Shown piece after piece: positions 1-10,298 of a stretch of DNA of 64,000 nucleotides. Made by a program: the position numbers and the translations under genes. This stretch comes from Rubellicoccus peritrichatus. Its GTDB lineage: Bacteria; Verrucomicrobiota; Verrucomicrobiia; Opitutales; Cerasicoccaceae. The notes beneath the pieces are model-generated. The model saw only the letters and a list, made by a program, of their open reading frames with translations. It had not been told where the DNA came from and made no database searches. The DNA is taken from the NCBI RefSeq assembly GCF_033100135.1, contig NZ_CP136920.1, positions 62,001 to 126,000 on the forward strand, in the 5' to 3' direction. Each line of letters starts with the position of its first letter. The first letter of the stretch is position 1.

Positions 1-3000
1 ATTCGGGAGAACCCGAGCCAGCGTAGTATCGATACGCGCACTTATCCCATCAACATAACTTGGCTTGAGATATGCCGCCGGTTGTTCTTGCACTTGGTAG
101 ATCGCATCTTGCCGGGCTAGAGTGTATTTCTCAGCGAAGTTTACTGGCGATGTGGAATGAACGCGCGACCACATTTGCACGGAGTCAATCAGTCCGGGAA
201 AGCGGGTATCTGGATCGAGCACATCACTGTTGATTGAGCCAATACCGACATGGAATGAACGCGTATCTAAATTCTTATTACCCAGACCGGATCCATGGCC
301 ACCATTCGAAGTCAGCCAGATGTTTTCAGTTGGTTCATAGAGATGTAGCAAGGTCTTGTCGTCGCCATCCCCATTGCGGTGACGCTCGAACATGATAAAG
401 TAATTCTTACCTTCTTCCAAAAAGATATCAGGGCGGCCTGATGAGTCATTCATTGCATAGATGACATCGTTGCTTCCCCAATTGGAAGAATGAAAGAAGA
501 GTGTATTCTTCCACTCTCCTGCGACATCCAAACGGCGAACACCAAAGTCGAAGTCATAAAGTGCAGAGAAGGCGACGTAGTGAGCGTCCTCATTCGGTAG
601 TGTGTCATTCAGCCGAATCCAGCAGGTCGTCACATAAGAGCCATCTCGAATGCGATCTTCCATCCGGCCAGTCGTGACTCGGTTTCTTAGATGAGGATTA
701 TCCGAAGCAACCCAGGCTATGTTCGCATCCAAACTATGGTTGCTGTAAGGTGCCAAACCAACATTGGACCAACCATTGGAATCTGTCATTTCTGCATCGG
801 CGGAAGGGCCGTTCATCCCGTGATTGAGCACCAGGGTTCCAGAGCCCGCTTCCAGTTCATAATGAATTCCCTGGTCTTCATCATCAGGGAATGCTGCTGG
901 CCCCAGAACGCTAGGGGGCTCTACGGTGAAGTAGTTGGATGTGGCAACGTCGGCAATCCCATTGGCAAGTTCATAACTTAGCACAACGTCCTCAGACCAG
1001 ATCGATAAATCCTCGGCATCGCCGGACTGCGAACCATTGTTAAAGTCGATGTATCTACCGTAACTGCCTGAAAGGATAGCTTTGAAACCCGGTACTAAAA
1101 AGAAGAAATTTTCATAACTCTCGTCCTCAAAATCGTTATCCCAATACCAATCGGCTAATTCATAGACCACAGCGTAACCGCCACTGGGTCCTTGAATCAG
1201 AGGGTTGGTTAACCGGCTTATCGATGCGTTGATGTCATCAGCCACCGTCTCCAACTCTTCGACGGAAAATGTTTCAAGCAAGACGTTCAGTGTTTGCGAA
1301 TCGTAATCGTATCCGCCCGATTTTTGATAAGCATAGTCCCGAGGATAATAGCCACCGACCAAATCGTCTCCCAAAATATCCCGAATGTTTTGGAGCTCAG
1401 CTTCGGTCAAGTAGGGGCGCGCCTTATCGATTGCCGAAATGACAGTCCATTGCATACTTACTCGTGGTTGATGGTGATATTCCTGGACATAAGCATCGAG
1501 TAGGTCCATCACATAGGGTTTGATATCGACACCCGAAAGTCGACCCAATGCCCTTACTGCGCCAAGGCGCACCCACCAGCTGTATTCGTAGTCAACGTAG
1601 GGAAGGATTGCATCGATGTTATCACGTATGATGTCGACAGGTACGACAACCATCGCCCAGGTCGCAGCATCTAGCTCCCAGTGGTCCGAATCCGGGTCGC
1701 GTAGAATATCCAGCACGTAGGGAGCCATGCGGCGATAGTCATCTTCGTCATATTTAAAGTCCGCGAAATCAGAGATGAAGAATCCGCGAAGCCCGGTAAT
1801 CGCTTTCAGTCCGGCGGTACGCACACGCGCATCATCACTCAAGATAGATTCAATGACGAGGTCGACTGCTGGGTCGGTCAGATCGTTGTCAGGATCGCCG
1901 TCGGAGTTCAAAGGACTCAGGTTGTCGTTGGTTGGGGATTCCCCCAAAGCAATCGAAGCGGCATAGCGAACCTTGGGGTGCCAGTGGTGCATGTGCTTGC
2001 GAATGTCATCGAAATCATTGTTTTTGACTAGATCGCCCATCCAGGTGCTGTAATCGCTGTCGCCATAACCACCGGCGGGTTCGACATCGAAGTATTCATG
2101 GTGCTTCGGTATGACTTCGGGAATAGCCCGAATAACGCTATGCACAGTTGGCGGTGCGCCGGTCATTCGCAGCTTATTTCGTGCAGCAACGTAATTCAGG
2201 CTGATGAGTGCACCCCAACTGGAGTTATTATAGCGGGTCGATTGGTAGGACGGCAGCATGGTGAACGTACCATTGTAGCTGCGACAAAGCTCCAGATACC
2301 AACGCATTTCATCCATGGCAAAGCGGTAGGCATCTTCGCGCTCCGGTGGGATCAATCCGCTAGAGATCGCACGCCAGAGCACATTGCCGAAGTTACCGCC
2401 ATGACCATATTCAAATTCACTGCCATTCAGGCCGTCCTGAGCCGCAATCAACTTAGCCGCAGACGCATAGGGCTCATTGAGAAGTGCCAGGGCTGCGGCA
2501 ACGGTCGACGCTTTACCATTCACCGCGCTCCCATTGTCCGGGCGATGATCTCCGTAACTCGGTGCGCCGATGCCGGCAGTTTGATAAAAGTATCGTAATG
2601 ACTTTTCGTAGTCAGCATCCGTCATCGTCACACCACATTCGCGCGCCAGGGTAACGCCCATAAAGACCTGTGTTCCGACGGCATTGACCAGGCCACTGCC
2701 TGTGTAAGTAGGTTTCACATATCCGGTCAGTTCATTGCCGAATCCATGCCCCCAGCCGCCTACTGACTCGGTTTCAAAAGCATGATTCACTGCGGATTGC
2801 AAATGCGGTAAAGCGGCAGTGTCTCCCGTGCGCAAATAATACTCTCCGAGCGAAATCGAACTCAGAGACGCATACCAGTTGTTTCGATTGCTGCCAGGAC
2901 TGTTTTGGTTGGCTGGCGTGGTAGTCGCTAAGTCCTGGCATGCTGTTCGAACCGCATCGAGGTGCGCTTCTTCCCCGGTTGCCATAAGAAAAAGCATGGC

Positions 3001-3525
3001 AAAGTTACCCTTAACACTGCCCCAACGTAGCCAGGAATTAATCTGCCTGGTATATTCGTTTGCTGCGTTCTCAACAATCAGGTCAGACTTCGGGCAGCTC
3101 TGTGGCCAAGTCGCACTGTAGGCGGTATTCATAATTGCCAGTTGTATCGTGATATCCTGGCGACTGCCCCCGCGATCGACATCGAAAACAATTTCTCCAT
3201 TGCCCGCCTCCGAGTCGGTAATCGCATTTCCTAAAGCCGGGCGGGGATCATATCCAATACCATCACTCAAGGTCCTTCTCGTGCTGGTCGAAAGCGGCGT
3301 TCCGTTAACGCCATAGATTTTGTCTCCCACTTCGATCAGTCCATTGGCTGGACCATCCGATTTTACCTCGGTGACCTCGATGTAGTCATCGCTATCATCC
3401 CACTTGGCAAAAAATCCCGTCGGCCCTACCTGAAAGGCAGGAAAGCTGACTGCATTTGCAAGGCAGATGGAAAGCATTATTCCGACAAAGGAACATACAA
3501 AATATCTATACAAATCCTTTCCCAA
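1..3525 (-). CDS. DUF6288-like PDZ/HEAT/LamG secreted protein, 3' end outside the window
   Basis: The reading frame is open from about 3525 to the left edge (1175 codons), so the C-terminus is missing. The N-terminus is a signal peptide ending in CLANA. A PDZ-like domain follows at about residues 30-115 (GDKIYGVNGTPL), then a long all-helical region, HEAT-like helical repeats at about 500-650 (HPKVRYAASIALGE, DARVRTAGLKAITGL), and a LamG/concanavalin-like region from about residue 880. PDZ followed by an alpha-helical toroid resembles the DUF6288 proteins of Planctomycetes and Verrucomicrobia; that family name is from memory. I chose TTG at 3525 because AGGAAA lies 7 bases upstream and a full signal peptide results; TTG 3513 and ATG near 3477 are alternatives. 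The role is unknown, but the neighbourhood suggests work on extracellular polysaccharide or glycoprotein. Confidence 0.7.
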   Translation of the reverse strand, partial: MGKDLYRYFVCSFVGIMLSICLANAVSFPAFQVGPTGFFAKWDDSDDYIEVTEVKSDGPANGLIEVGDKIYGVNGTPLSTSTRRTLSDGIGYDPRPALGNAITDSEAGNGEIVFDVDRGGSRQDITIQLAIMNTAYSATWPQSCPKSDLIVENAANEYTRQINSWLRWGSVKGNFAMLFLMATGEEAHLDAVRTACQDLATTTPANQNSPGSNRNNWYASLSSISLGEYYLRTGDTAALPHLQSAVNHAFETESVGGWGHGFGNELTGYVKPTYTGSGLVNAVGTQVFMGVTLARECGVTMTDADYEKSLRYFYQTAGIGAPSYGDHRPDNGSAVNGKASTVAAALALLNEPYASAAKLIAAQDGLNGSEFEYGHGGNFGNVLWRAISSGLIPPEREDAYRFAMDEMRWYLELCRSYNGTFTMLPSYQSTRYNNSSWGALISLNYVAARNKLRMTGAPPTVHSVIRAIPEVIPKHHEYFDVEPAGGYGDSDYSTWMGDLVKNNDFDDIRKHMHHWHPKVRYAASIALGESPTNDNLSPLNSDGDPDNDLTDPAVDLVIESILSDDARVRTAGLKAITGLRGFFISDFADFKYDEDDYRRMAPYVLDILRDPDSDHWELDAATWAMVVVPVDIIRDNIDAILPYVDYEYSWWVRLGAVRALGRLSGVDIKPYVMDLLDAYVQEYHHQPRVSMQWTVISAIDKARPYLTEAELQNIRDILGDDLVGGYYPRDYAYQKSGGYDYDSQTLNVLLETFSVEELETVADDINASISRLTNPLIQGPSGGYAVVYELADWYWDNDFEDESYENFFFLVPGFKAILSGSYGRYIDFNNGSQSGDAEDLSIWSEDVVLSYELANGIADVATSNYFTVEPPSVLGPAAFPDDEDQGIHYELEAGSGTLVLNHGMNGPSADAEMTDSNGWSNVGLAPYSNHSLDANIAWVASDNPHLRNRVTTGRMEDRIRDGSYVTTCWIRLNDTLPNEDAHYVAFSALYDFDFGVRRLDVAGEWKNTLFFHSSNWGSNDVIYAMNDSSGRPDIFLEEGKNYFIMFERHRNGDGDDKTLLHLYEPTENIWLTSNGGHGSGLGNKNLDTRSFHVGIGSINSDVLDPDTRFPGLIDSVQMWSRVHSTSPVNFAEKYTLARQDAIYQVQEQPAAYLKPSYVDGISARIDTTLARVLPN

Positions 3526-3997
3526 AATTAGTTTTCCTGAAAAGAAAAGAATCGCGCAATACTTCCTCAGCAGCTTATATGTTATAAGATAAAAGTTGTA
3601 TGATTTTGCGATATACATCGACAGTATCTGAATTAGTATTTTCAAGTAGCTAATAGTCTCTCCAAGATGAAACTCACAACTCCACTAGTAGGCCAACAAT
3701 CCCATTAAGATAAAGCCTCCCGGTCAATTCAACTAGGCTCTCGCAACTGTTTTTAGTGAAGTTTTTATTAACATTAAGATGACATTAAGATGCTTGTATT
3801 AATGGCTTTATACTACCCCAATATGGCCATTTTGCCCTGATCAGCCGCATACAAAAAAGCCATGGTTTGTGATAAACCATGGCTTCGTTACTCTTGAGTT
3901 TTATTTTGCTCAATGCATGATCAAAGTATTTTAAGTACAAGCCGCCACGCTCTAAAGCGATAAGCTTCACATGGGAACGGCTCTCCTACCCTCAGCC
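3526..3997. other. Intergenic region, AT-rich, with one terminator
   Basis: No credible gene. The right part holds the terminator of the esterase gene (3853-3885). The left part must hold the promoter of the DUF6288 gene; I see no clear -35/-10 pair. The short minus-strand reading frames here have no ribosome site and no recognisable product. Confidence 0.6.
3853..3885 (-). terminator. Intrinsic terminator after the modular esterase gene
   Basis: The arms AGCCATGGTTT (3858-3868) and AAACCATGGCT (3874-3884) form an 11-bp perfect stem around a 5-base loop. On the minus strand the stem is followed by six T. It lies about 110 bases after the stop codon at 3998. Confidence 0.85.
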
Positions 3998-6900
3998 TTA
4001 CTGCTCTGCAGATAACCTGACAAAACGTGCTCCAGTATCCGGTATCGGTGTTCGATCAACGACTTCAATTCGAACGGTTCCATCACCATTATCAACTGGA
4101 GTACCCTGCACCGTATAGGTGGGGCCGGAGTTCCAGGTAACCAGATCATCCGACACTTCAACTTTGACCGTCACGGTACCCAAATCATTAATCTGATCAA
4201 AAACCAGCTTCAGATAGTCACCATTATTGTCGTTCATAGTCGACATCTGCGGCAATGCGGCAGGAGCGTTATTATTGACATTTGGATCGAGCATTAAAAT
4301 GTATTCGAGTAAATTTGAGATCGAATCACCATCCGGGTCACTACTACTCAGAGCATCATCTCCAGACAACCCATTATTCGTCGCAAACGTTTCGTAGGCA
4401 TCTGCCGAGCCCGACTCAAAAGAATCAGCAATCAGTATATTGTCGATTGATACAGTAATTGCGAACCCTGAATCCAGGCGCATGCGGAAGTCCTTCGGTG
4501 TGCCCGTAAAACCGCCTTCCATCGCAATATTATCCAAGGCAAGGCTCTGCCCAATCCAGACTGAAGCCGACAGGGGCGAGACTGAGTGGCTGCCACCATC
4601 CGGCCCGGTGTAAGTCTCAGCACTGGCAGAACGATTCACATACCAGGTCCATGTCATCATGGTACCATCGGCAGTATAATCGCCAAACTGAGTGCTATTG
4701 ATCCTCACCTTGAACTCATCGGTGCCACTTCCGCGAACATTGAGCCTCGCAGCATGCGAACTATGAGCCCCACCGGTTCCGTAATCCACGACGGAACCGT
4801 AGTTTCCGATTTCAAGATAGTAGAGGCTCGAGAATGTCGTTGGATTAACGACCCCCATGTCGAAGGTTACTTTGATAAGCTCAGTACCATCAGGAAAGAG
4901 ATTGAGAATGGTAAACCCGGCATCATCATCAGCGCTTGTAGTACCGCTTCTTACATTCCGCAAGGCACCATCTTGGATTGAAAAAGTACCGCCATCCGAC
5001 TCGGCACTAATGTCTTCAAAGAACCGCGTGTTATCAGACGCATCGATGTAATCTCCAACGGTATTGAATAAAGCGAAGTCCTGAAAAAACAGACTGTCAC
5101 CAGCGACCACTGAAGACTCACTCACCGTAATATTTATATCTGCGAACCCAACCTGGTCGGAATCATCTGCAGACAGGCGCATCACATAGACACCAGGGTC
5201 TTCGAAGTCGACCATGGTAGTCAATGCCATCGGACTCTGTATATTGGCAATCGACGGTCCGCTGACCTGAGACCACAATGTCGTCACTGTTGAGCCGTCA
5301 GGCATTCCATCGTCGGTGAAAGAACCACTGACCTGTGTTTGATTGACTGGAAGATTCAGGGTGATATCCGAATCAACTGTGACCACGGGCTTTAGATTTT
5401 GGCTGCCTGAACCAGACTCACGAAAAAGTGCCGAATCCGGAATTCGTGTTTTATCAAGACTGCCACCTTCATAAAAAACATTGAGCGCCTGGCCGCCCGA
5501 AGCTTCAAAGAATTCAACACGGATGGAATGCTTGCCTGCTTTTAGGTCTATCACACCTTCCGCCTCCACAACACCATGCAAGCCATCGTTATCGACAACC
5601 TTAGTGTCGCCGATATAAAGAGCACTGCCATCATCCGAGCTGGTATAGAAAGTATATAGTGCAGACTCCGGAACCTCGACAAAGCCCTCGAAAACCATCC
5701 CAAAATGATGGACGGAATTATCGGTGTTGATAATGAAGTTTTCAATCGGCCCTGCAATACTTGGTGTCAAACTGGAGAAATCCGGCAACACCTGCCATGC
5801 CACAAAAGGATCCGAATCATTAACAAATCCTTGAAATGTCAGACCATTCTCAGTGCTTGCAGGCGCATCTGGATCACGAACATCCGTTACAGTTACGAAC
5901 ACAGTCGCCGTGCTCGGCGCATCCCCGTCAGTAATGGTATAATCGAAAGAATCGTCACCCACGAAGTTAAGCGCGGGCGTATAGCGAATTTTGTCGCCTT
6001 CCTGAACGGCAACACCGGAACTTGGTGTTCCCACATTCGTTATCGCAATTGAGGATGGTGCCGCGTCATAATCAAAATCATTGTCCAATACAGAGACCAA
6101 AACGGCCGTCTCCTCCCTCGTCGTAGCCGAGTCATCATCTGCTGCTACTGGCGAGTTCTGATTCGGATCAGGCGTTTCGAACATCTCCTCAATAAGCAAA
6201 TCGTCAAGCACCACAGTCATCATAGCGGAGGACGGAAACCTTACCCTGAAGTTGGGCAAGGTAGGAAAGCTTCCCTTTGCCTTAATATTATCGATAACCA
6301 GAACGCCATCAATCCAAAGGGACTGTCTCCGGTTCAGAAGTGTGCGATTGGTCCCATCAGGGCCCAGATATGCCTTGGGCGAGCCCGTGAAGTTCACATA
6401 CCACTCCATGTGGCTCGTCGAACCATCGGAAGTCATTGCCGGTGCACTGGTTCCATTCAACCGAGGCGCAAATCCGCTGCCTGATGTCCTGACTTCCATC
6501 CGCACACCGAGATCGGCATTGGACCCGTTGCTATTGTAATCTGTTACGGTGGGATAATCTCCAAACTCAAAGTAAAACAAAAGCCCACTTCCACTGGTGT
6601 GATCAAGCCCAAGATCGAAAGACGCCTTGAGCATTGTCGGTGGCCCGGAAAATCCTGTGGTCCAGGTCAGGCCGGCGCCGGCACTGTTCCCTTCCCGAAC
6701 GATCTGTAACTGACCGGAACCATTCACTGACCATGTTCCGCCACCAGGCTCCGCACTGATGTCGGTAAATTCCCAGTCCCCCGGTTCCGGGTTCTGATAG
6801 TAGACGAGATCGGTCGTCGAATTAAAATCCTGGGAGAACAAACCACTGATTGCTGGTGCCGCAATATCCGAGACAAGAATACGGATATCATCACTACCGG

Positions 6901-8581
6901 CCAATGCGCCATCATCTGCCTCGAGGCGCAGAACGTATTCGCCCAAAGCGTCAAAGGTCACAGTGGTGTCGACTGCTGTCGCATCACCAAAAGTAACAGA
7001 ACCCGGACCACTGACCTTGGACCATTGATAGGTCTGGTTACCTGGGTCAGGAAGCTGGTCATCCGTCACTGTCGCCGTGAGCGTGGTGGACATGGTTGAG
7101 TCATACAGAATCCGGGCGACTCCCGTATCCACAACCGGTGCCAGGTTATCCGCATCATTGAGCGCCTTGGTCCGAACCCAAAACTCTTCCGTCGTGCGGT
7201 TGTTCGCAGCATCAATGGCAATGATTTGAATCACATTCAAGTCACGCTCCAAAGGAATATCCGAAACGCTCCAGTTCGTTGTCCCGGTTGCAACCCCACT
7301 GGCTGGACCGCGGTTATTCTTCCAACGCACTTCAACGACACCAACGTTGTCCGATGCGGTTCCCGATAAGGAAATAGAATCGTAAGTGTGTTGAAAGACT
7401 TCGGTTCCCGATGTCGGAGTCGTAAAAGTAACTTGTGGCAGTTCGGTTTCCACTCCTTCAGGCAGGTAGCGTACTTTGATATTGTCACGGAACTTTAAGA
7501 CACCACCATTTCCGGTATTGTAGCTCGTCCCGACTGCTTCAATCACAATGATGTTCTCACCCTGCAAGAGTGGTATACCACTCACACTCCAATTGTCTGT
7601 TCCCGTCGCAGTGCCGGTGGCTTCTTCTTCATCCGGACCATACCGGCGCCAGTTAACCTCAGTCACAGCAGTTGTTCCATCCCCAAGCGTTCCGGACAAA
7701 TCGATGGTCGATTCCGTTGTCAGGTAATTCAAGTCAGTCGTCGGTGTCTCAATCCTGACATATGGATGATGAGACTCTACAGGCAATTGCCCCAAACGCT
7801 GCGCCATCATCCATTCGTAATAACCCGGAGTACCAAACCCAGCTCCTGAAACTCCATGGCCTCCTGTCTTGTATTGAGTCAGGATCGGTTTGCCGCCAAA
7901 CCGCATGACATGTAGATCATAGGATTCCGTGCCTTTATAACTGATTCCATCATTTTCCGCAGTGATGGCCCAGATGGGTTTATCTCGAAAAGGGTAAGCT
8001 TCTTTCGGTTGCCCAAATCCAACGCTTGGCCCTATCGCTGCAAAGATATCGGGAAACCAGGTCGCATAATAGAAGGCACCAGCCCCACCCATGGAAATAC
8101 CGGTTAGATAGATGCGGTCCGTATCCACATGGTAATCATTAGTCAGCTCATCCAGCAGCACCACAAAGGTATCAACGACTCTGGATGAAGTCCAGTTACC
8201 GGTTCCGGATTCCCCATCAATGACCACCTGAGGTGCGAAAACAAATGACTTTTGATAACTCTGGTTGGCATTATTCGTCCACTTGCCCGTGGCAGGATCA
8301 CGCTGAATACCATTCTTGGAACCATCGGGCAGTCCCTTTTCTCCCTGCCCATGCAAGTTAACGATCAACGGGTACTCGGTTGTCGTGTCGTCCGGGTCAT
8401 ATCCATCAGGAATCCAAAGAATATAGGGCATGGCAACATCCCCCTGATACAATCCACTGATCCACTCCCCTGCCCCACGGATAGTCAGGACCGGGATGAG
8501 AAACATAGCTTGAAGAATTAATAAACGGGATAGTGATCGCTTCATATTTTTCTTAATAAAATTAAACATCCTTGCACTCAT
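3998..8581 (-). CDS. Secreted modular esterase (alpha/beta hydrolase with Ig, PKD, cadherin-like and PA14 modules)
   Basis: A 1527-residue extracellular enzyme. After a signal segment (MKRSLSRLLILQAMF, residues 13-27) comes a feruloyl/acetyl-esterase-like alpha/beta hydrolase at about 40-265 with nucleophile S163 in GISMGG and likely D211 and H242 completing the triad. Then follow two Ig-like modules (275-370, 385-472), a PKD-like module (480-572), an unnamed module (580-803), a cadherin-like module (808-900), a PA14 module (910-1055, often carbohydrate-binding), another PKD-like module (1066-1153), a second copy of the unnamed module (1163-1389) and a Ca-binding-type DPDGDSISNLLEY stretch near 1415. 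The start codon overlaps the stop of the upstream esterase gene (TAATG), so translation is probably coupled. Inferred role: deacylation of a complex polysaccharide while bound to it. Confidence 0.85.
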   Translation of the reverse strand: MSARMFNFIKKNMKRSLSRLLILQAMFLIPVLTIRGAGEWISGLYQGDVAMPYILWIPDGYDPDDTTTEYPLIVNLHGQGEKGLPDGSKNGIQRDPATGKWTNNANQSYQKSFVFAPQVVIDGESGTGNWTSSRVVDTFVVLLDELTNDYHVDTDRIYLTGISMGGAGAFYYATWFPDIFAAIGPSVGFGQPKEAYPFRDKPIWAITAENDGISYKGTESYDLHVMRFGGKPILTQYKTGGHGVSGAGFGTPGYYEWMMAQRLGQLPVESHHPYVRIETPTTDLNYLTTESTIDLSGTLGDGTTAVTEVNWRRYGPDEEEATGTATGTDNWSVSGIPLLQGENIIVIEAVGTSYNTGNGGVLKFRDNIKVRYLPEGVETELPQVTFTTPTSGTEVFQHTYDSISLSGTASDNVGVVEVRWKNNRGPASGVATGTTNWSVSDIPLERDLNVIQIIAIDAANNRTTEEFWVRTKALNDADNLAPVVDTGVARILYDSTMSTTLTATVTDDQLPDPGNQTYQWSKVSGPGSVTFGDATAVDTTVTFDALGEYVLRLEADDGALAGSDDIRILVSDIAAPAISGLFSQDFNSTTDLVYYQNPEPGDWEFTDISAEPGGGTWSVNGSGQLQIVREGNSAGAGLTWTTGFSGPPTMLKASFDLGLDHTSGSGLLFYFEFGDYPTVTDYNSNGSNADLGVRMEVRTSGSGFAPRLNGTSAPAMTSDGSTSHMEWYVNFTGSPKAYLGPDGTNRTLLNRRQSLWIDGVLVIDNIKAKGSFPTLPNFRVRFPSSAMMTVVLDDLLIEEMFETPDPNQNSPVAADDDSATTREETAVLVSVLDNDFDYDAAPSSIAITNVGTPSSGVAVQEGDKIRYTPALNFVGDDSFDYTITDGDAPSTATVFVTVTDVRDPDAPASTENGLTFQGFVNDSDPFVAWQVLPDFSSLTPSIAGPIENFIINTDNSVHHFGMVFEGFVEVPESALYTFYTSSDDGSALYIGDTKVVDNDGLHGVVEAEGVIDLKAGKHSIRVEFFEASGGQALNVFYEGGSLDKTRIPDSALFRESGSGSQNLKPVVTVDSDITLNLPVNQTQVSGSFTDDGMPDGSTVTTLWSQVSGPSIANIQSPMALTTMVDFEDPGVYVMRLSADDSDQVGFADINITVSESSVVAGDSLFFQDFALFNTVGDYIDASDNTRFFEDISAESDGGTFSIQDGALRNVRSGTTSADDDAGFTILNLFPDGTELIKVTFDMGVVNPTTFSSLYYLEIGNYGSVVDYGTGGAHSSHAARLNVRGSGTDEFKVRINSTQFGDYTADGTMMTWTWYVNRSASAETYTGPDGGSHSVSPLSASVWIGQSLALDNIAMEGGFTGTPKDFRMRLDSGFAITVSIDNILIADSFESGSADAYETFATNNGLSGDDALSSSDPDGDSISNLLEYILMLDPNVNNNAPAALPQMSTMNDNNGDYLKLVFDQINDLGTVTVKVEVSDDLVTWNSGPTYTVQGTPVDNGDGTVRIEVVDRTPIPDTGARFVRLSAEQ
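4415..5095 (-). other. Unnamed repeated module, copy 2 (residues 1163-1389 of the modular esterase)
   Basis: The protein segment starts with FFQDF, contains EDISAESDGGTFSI, YYLEIGNYGSVVDYG, WYVNRS and TGPDGG, and ends DNILIADSFE. It aligns by eye with residues 580-803 of the same protein and with the C-terminus of the beta-helix protein encoded at 11965-15558. Confidence 0.7.
6173..6844 (-). other. Unnamed repeated module, copy 1 (residues 580-803 of the modular esterase)
   Basis: The protein segment starts FSQDF, contains TDISAEPGGGTWSV, YFEFGDYPTVTDY, WYVNFTGS and LGPDG, and ends DDLLIEEMFE. The shared pattern is an opening QDF, a DISAE..GG.WSV block, a Y.E.G.Y..V.DY block, WYVN followed by GPDG, then FR.R and DDLLI near the end. 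I do not recognise it as a named family. Confidence 0.7.
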
Positions 8582-10056
8582 TAGCTGCTACTTCGAAATG
8601 GCGATGCAGGCAGATTTGCCTGATTGACGAGGTTCACTTCGGGATTTCCTTCCCATGCATAACGAACAGCAACAGGAGACGTAATCTCGGAGCTGGAAAC
8701 AATGACAGTATTGTTTTCGATCCTGGCGTCTGCGGAAACAAACTGACCATCCTGACCAGCAACGGCGAATGCCTTGGGCGCCATTCCGTCAATGGTTTTC
8801 AAACCACCTTCTGCGTAGTCAAAAGAGACAACCACTTCGTTGCCTTTTATGTCACATGCTGAGAAAAGCGGACCAGTCGCTGGTCCCTTGACGTCGATTC
8901 CATAAACATCATGCAGAGCAATCCGCGCCAGACGTTCGCCCACATCCTTCTTGTTCTTTGGATGAAGATCGTTGGCCTCCCCGATGTCGATGGTTACAGC
9001 CATACCCGTATTAGGCAATTCAAGTGTCTTAAATTGTGATTCCCTAAGCTCCGCCCACTGACTTCCCTTTGGGCCCGATTGCTTCTCCCGATAGTTCGGC
9101 AATTGCACAAACAGAAATGGCAAATCCTGCCGCCCCCATGCGCTACGCCAGCTCTCTATCAAGGTTGGAAAAAGCACCGCATACTGACTGGCTTGTTTCA
9201 CATTGGATTCTCCCTGATACCAGATCACTCCCCGCAGGCCAAAAAACACCAAAGGGCGAATCATATTATCATAAAGCACACCTGGTATGCGTTGTGTCCC
9301 TTTCGGCTCCTGTCCTGCTGCTATCTGTTTGCTCGCTTTTCTCAAATTCCCAGAGCGAGTCTTCGCCAGATATCCGAGTTGTGGATGTCCTTCAAATGCT
9401 TCCGGCGCCGTCCATGGCGCCGCCGCAGTGCCTCCCCAACTCGATCCGATCAAACCGACCGGCACATCCAGTGACTCATGAAGTTGCTTTCCAAAGTAAT
9501 AAGCGATAGCAGAGAATTCAGCAGCAGAATCCGGCTGACACACTTCCCATTTTCCTTCCAGTGATGGCTCGCCCTCGACACTTGCGTTCTGAGCGACAGT
9601 GAAAAAGCGGATCTCAGTGTTGTCTGCCGCTGCAATCACCGACTTGGCATTAGCGGATTTCTTCAAAGGCCAGTGCATGTTTGACTGGCCGGAACAAAGC
9701 CACACTTCGCCCACCAGAATGTCTCCAACACTCAAACGCTCATTGCCAGACGCAATCTCCAGTGCAATGGGTCCACCGTCTCGCAAAGCAGGGAGTTCAC
9801 ATTGCCATTTCCCATCCTGCCCGACTGTGGCAGTCGCTTTTTCCGGCCCCAGCTTCAGCATGATAGAAGCACCAGGACTGCCACTCCCCCACAGCCTGAC
9901 AGGAAGCCCCTGTTGCAAAACCATTCCATCCGAAATGACTGCCGCTAAACGAAGCTCTGCAGCAGCATTTGCAGATAATGTAGCCGCGGGCATTGCTAAA
10001 ATCATGAATAGAGCCAACAGGCCCCAACATCCAACGGGATCCAATATACGTTTCAT
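8581..10056 (-). CDS. Sialate O-acetylesterase-family (SGNH-type) esterase, secreted
   Basis: A 491-residue enzyme with a signal peptide (residues 1-33). Family motifs are visible: CSGQSNM with nucleophile S125, VIWYQGESN at 278-285, and DLHP with D363 and H365 as the other catalytic residues. Members remove acetyl groups from sialic acids or, in CE6-type enzymes, from plant and algal polysaccharides. The length and the small beta-sandwich segment before the GQSNM motif fit the family. The downstream modular esterase gene begins inside this gene's stop codon (TAATG), so the two esterases are probably made together. Substrate is inferred only: the neighbouring sulfatase and beta-helix protein point to a sulfated, acetylated polysaccharide. 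Confidence 0.88.
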   Translation of the reverse strand: MKRILDPVGCWGLLALFMILAMPAATLSANAAAELRLAAVISDGMVLQQGLPVRLWGSGSPGASIMLKLGPEKATATVGQDGKWQCELPALRDGGPIALEIASGNERLSVGDILVGEVWLCSGQSNMHWPLKKSANAKSVIAAADNTEIRFFTVAQNASVEGEPSLEGKWEVCQPDSAAEFSAIAYYFGKQLHESLDVPVGLIGSSWGGTAAAPWTAPEAFEGHPQLGYLAKTRSGNLRKASKQIAAGQEPKGTQRIPGVLYDNMIRPLVFFGLRGVIWYQGESNVKQASQYAVLFPTLIESWRSAWGRQDLPFLFVQLPNYREKQSGPKGSQWAELRESQFKTLELPNTGMAVTIDIGEANDLHPKNKKDVGERLARIALHDVYGIDVKGPATGPLFSACDIKGNEVVVSFDYAEGGLKTIDGMAPKAFAVAGQDGQFVSADARIENNTVIVSSSEITSPVAVRYAWEGNPEVNLVNQANLPASPFRSSS

Positions 10057-10148
10057 GAGTGGTGGAGGAACAAAGGGCGCGTTACCTACGATTCAATCCT
10101 CAGATTGAGCCCCAATTGCTGGATGCATGCTTTCAGGGCTGCATATAA

Positions 10149-10164
10149 ATGTCAAGTATTACGT
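10149..10164 (-). promoter_or_regulatory. Candidate operator joined to a -35 box, upstream of the acetylesterase
   Basis: On the minus strand ACGTAATACTT runs directly into TTGACA (10150-10155), a consensus -35 element; a -10 at the expected distance (AAGCAT) is weak. Location is about 95 bases before the start codon. The arrangement would suit an activator touching the polymerase. Inference from sequence only. Confidence 0.35.
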
Positions 10165-10287
10165 TTGCGCTATTATTGAATTACAGATTTGCTTCATTTA
10201 AGAATAAAAAAGCACCACAAGAGGTAAAAATTATGCTAATAGATGCATAAATCGCTTTTTCATACAACAGACGATATTCTTTTGATA

Positions 10288-10298
10288 AAGTATTACGT
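10288..10298 (-). promoter_or_regulatory. Second exact copy of the ACGTAATACTT motif
   Basis: Identical 11-mer to the one at 10154-10164, 134 bases further upstream of the acetylesterase start. Related copies lie upstream of the beta-helix gene (15700-15710) and at 15912-15922. Confidence 0.35.

Noticed and set aside
2098-2598. 166-codon plus-strand frame at the left end
   Set aside because: Opposite the open minus-strand DUF6288-like frame, whose signal peptide, PDZ and repeats are convincing.
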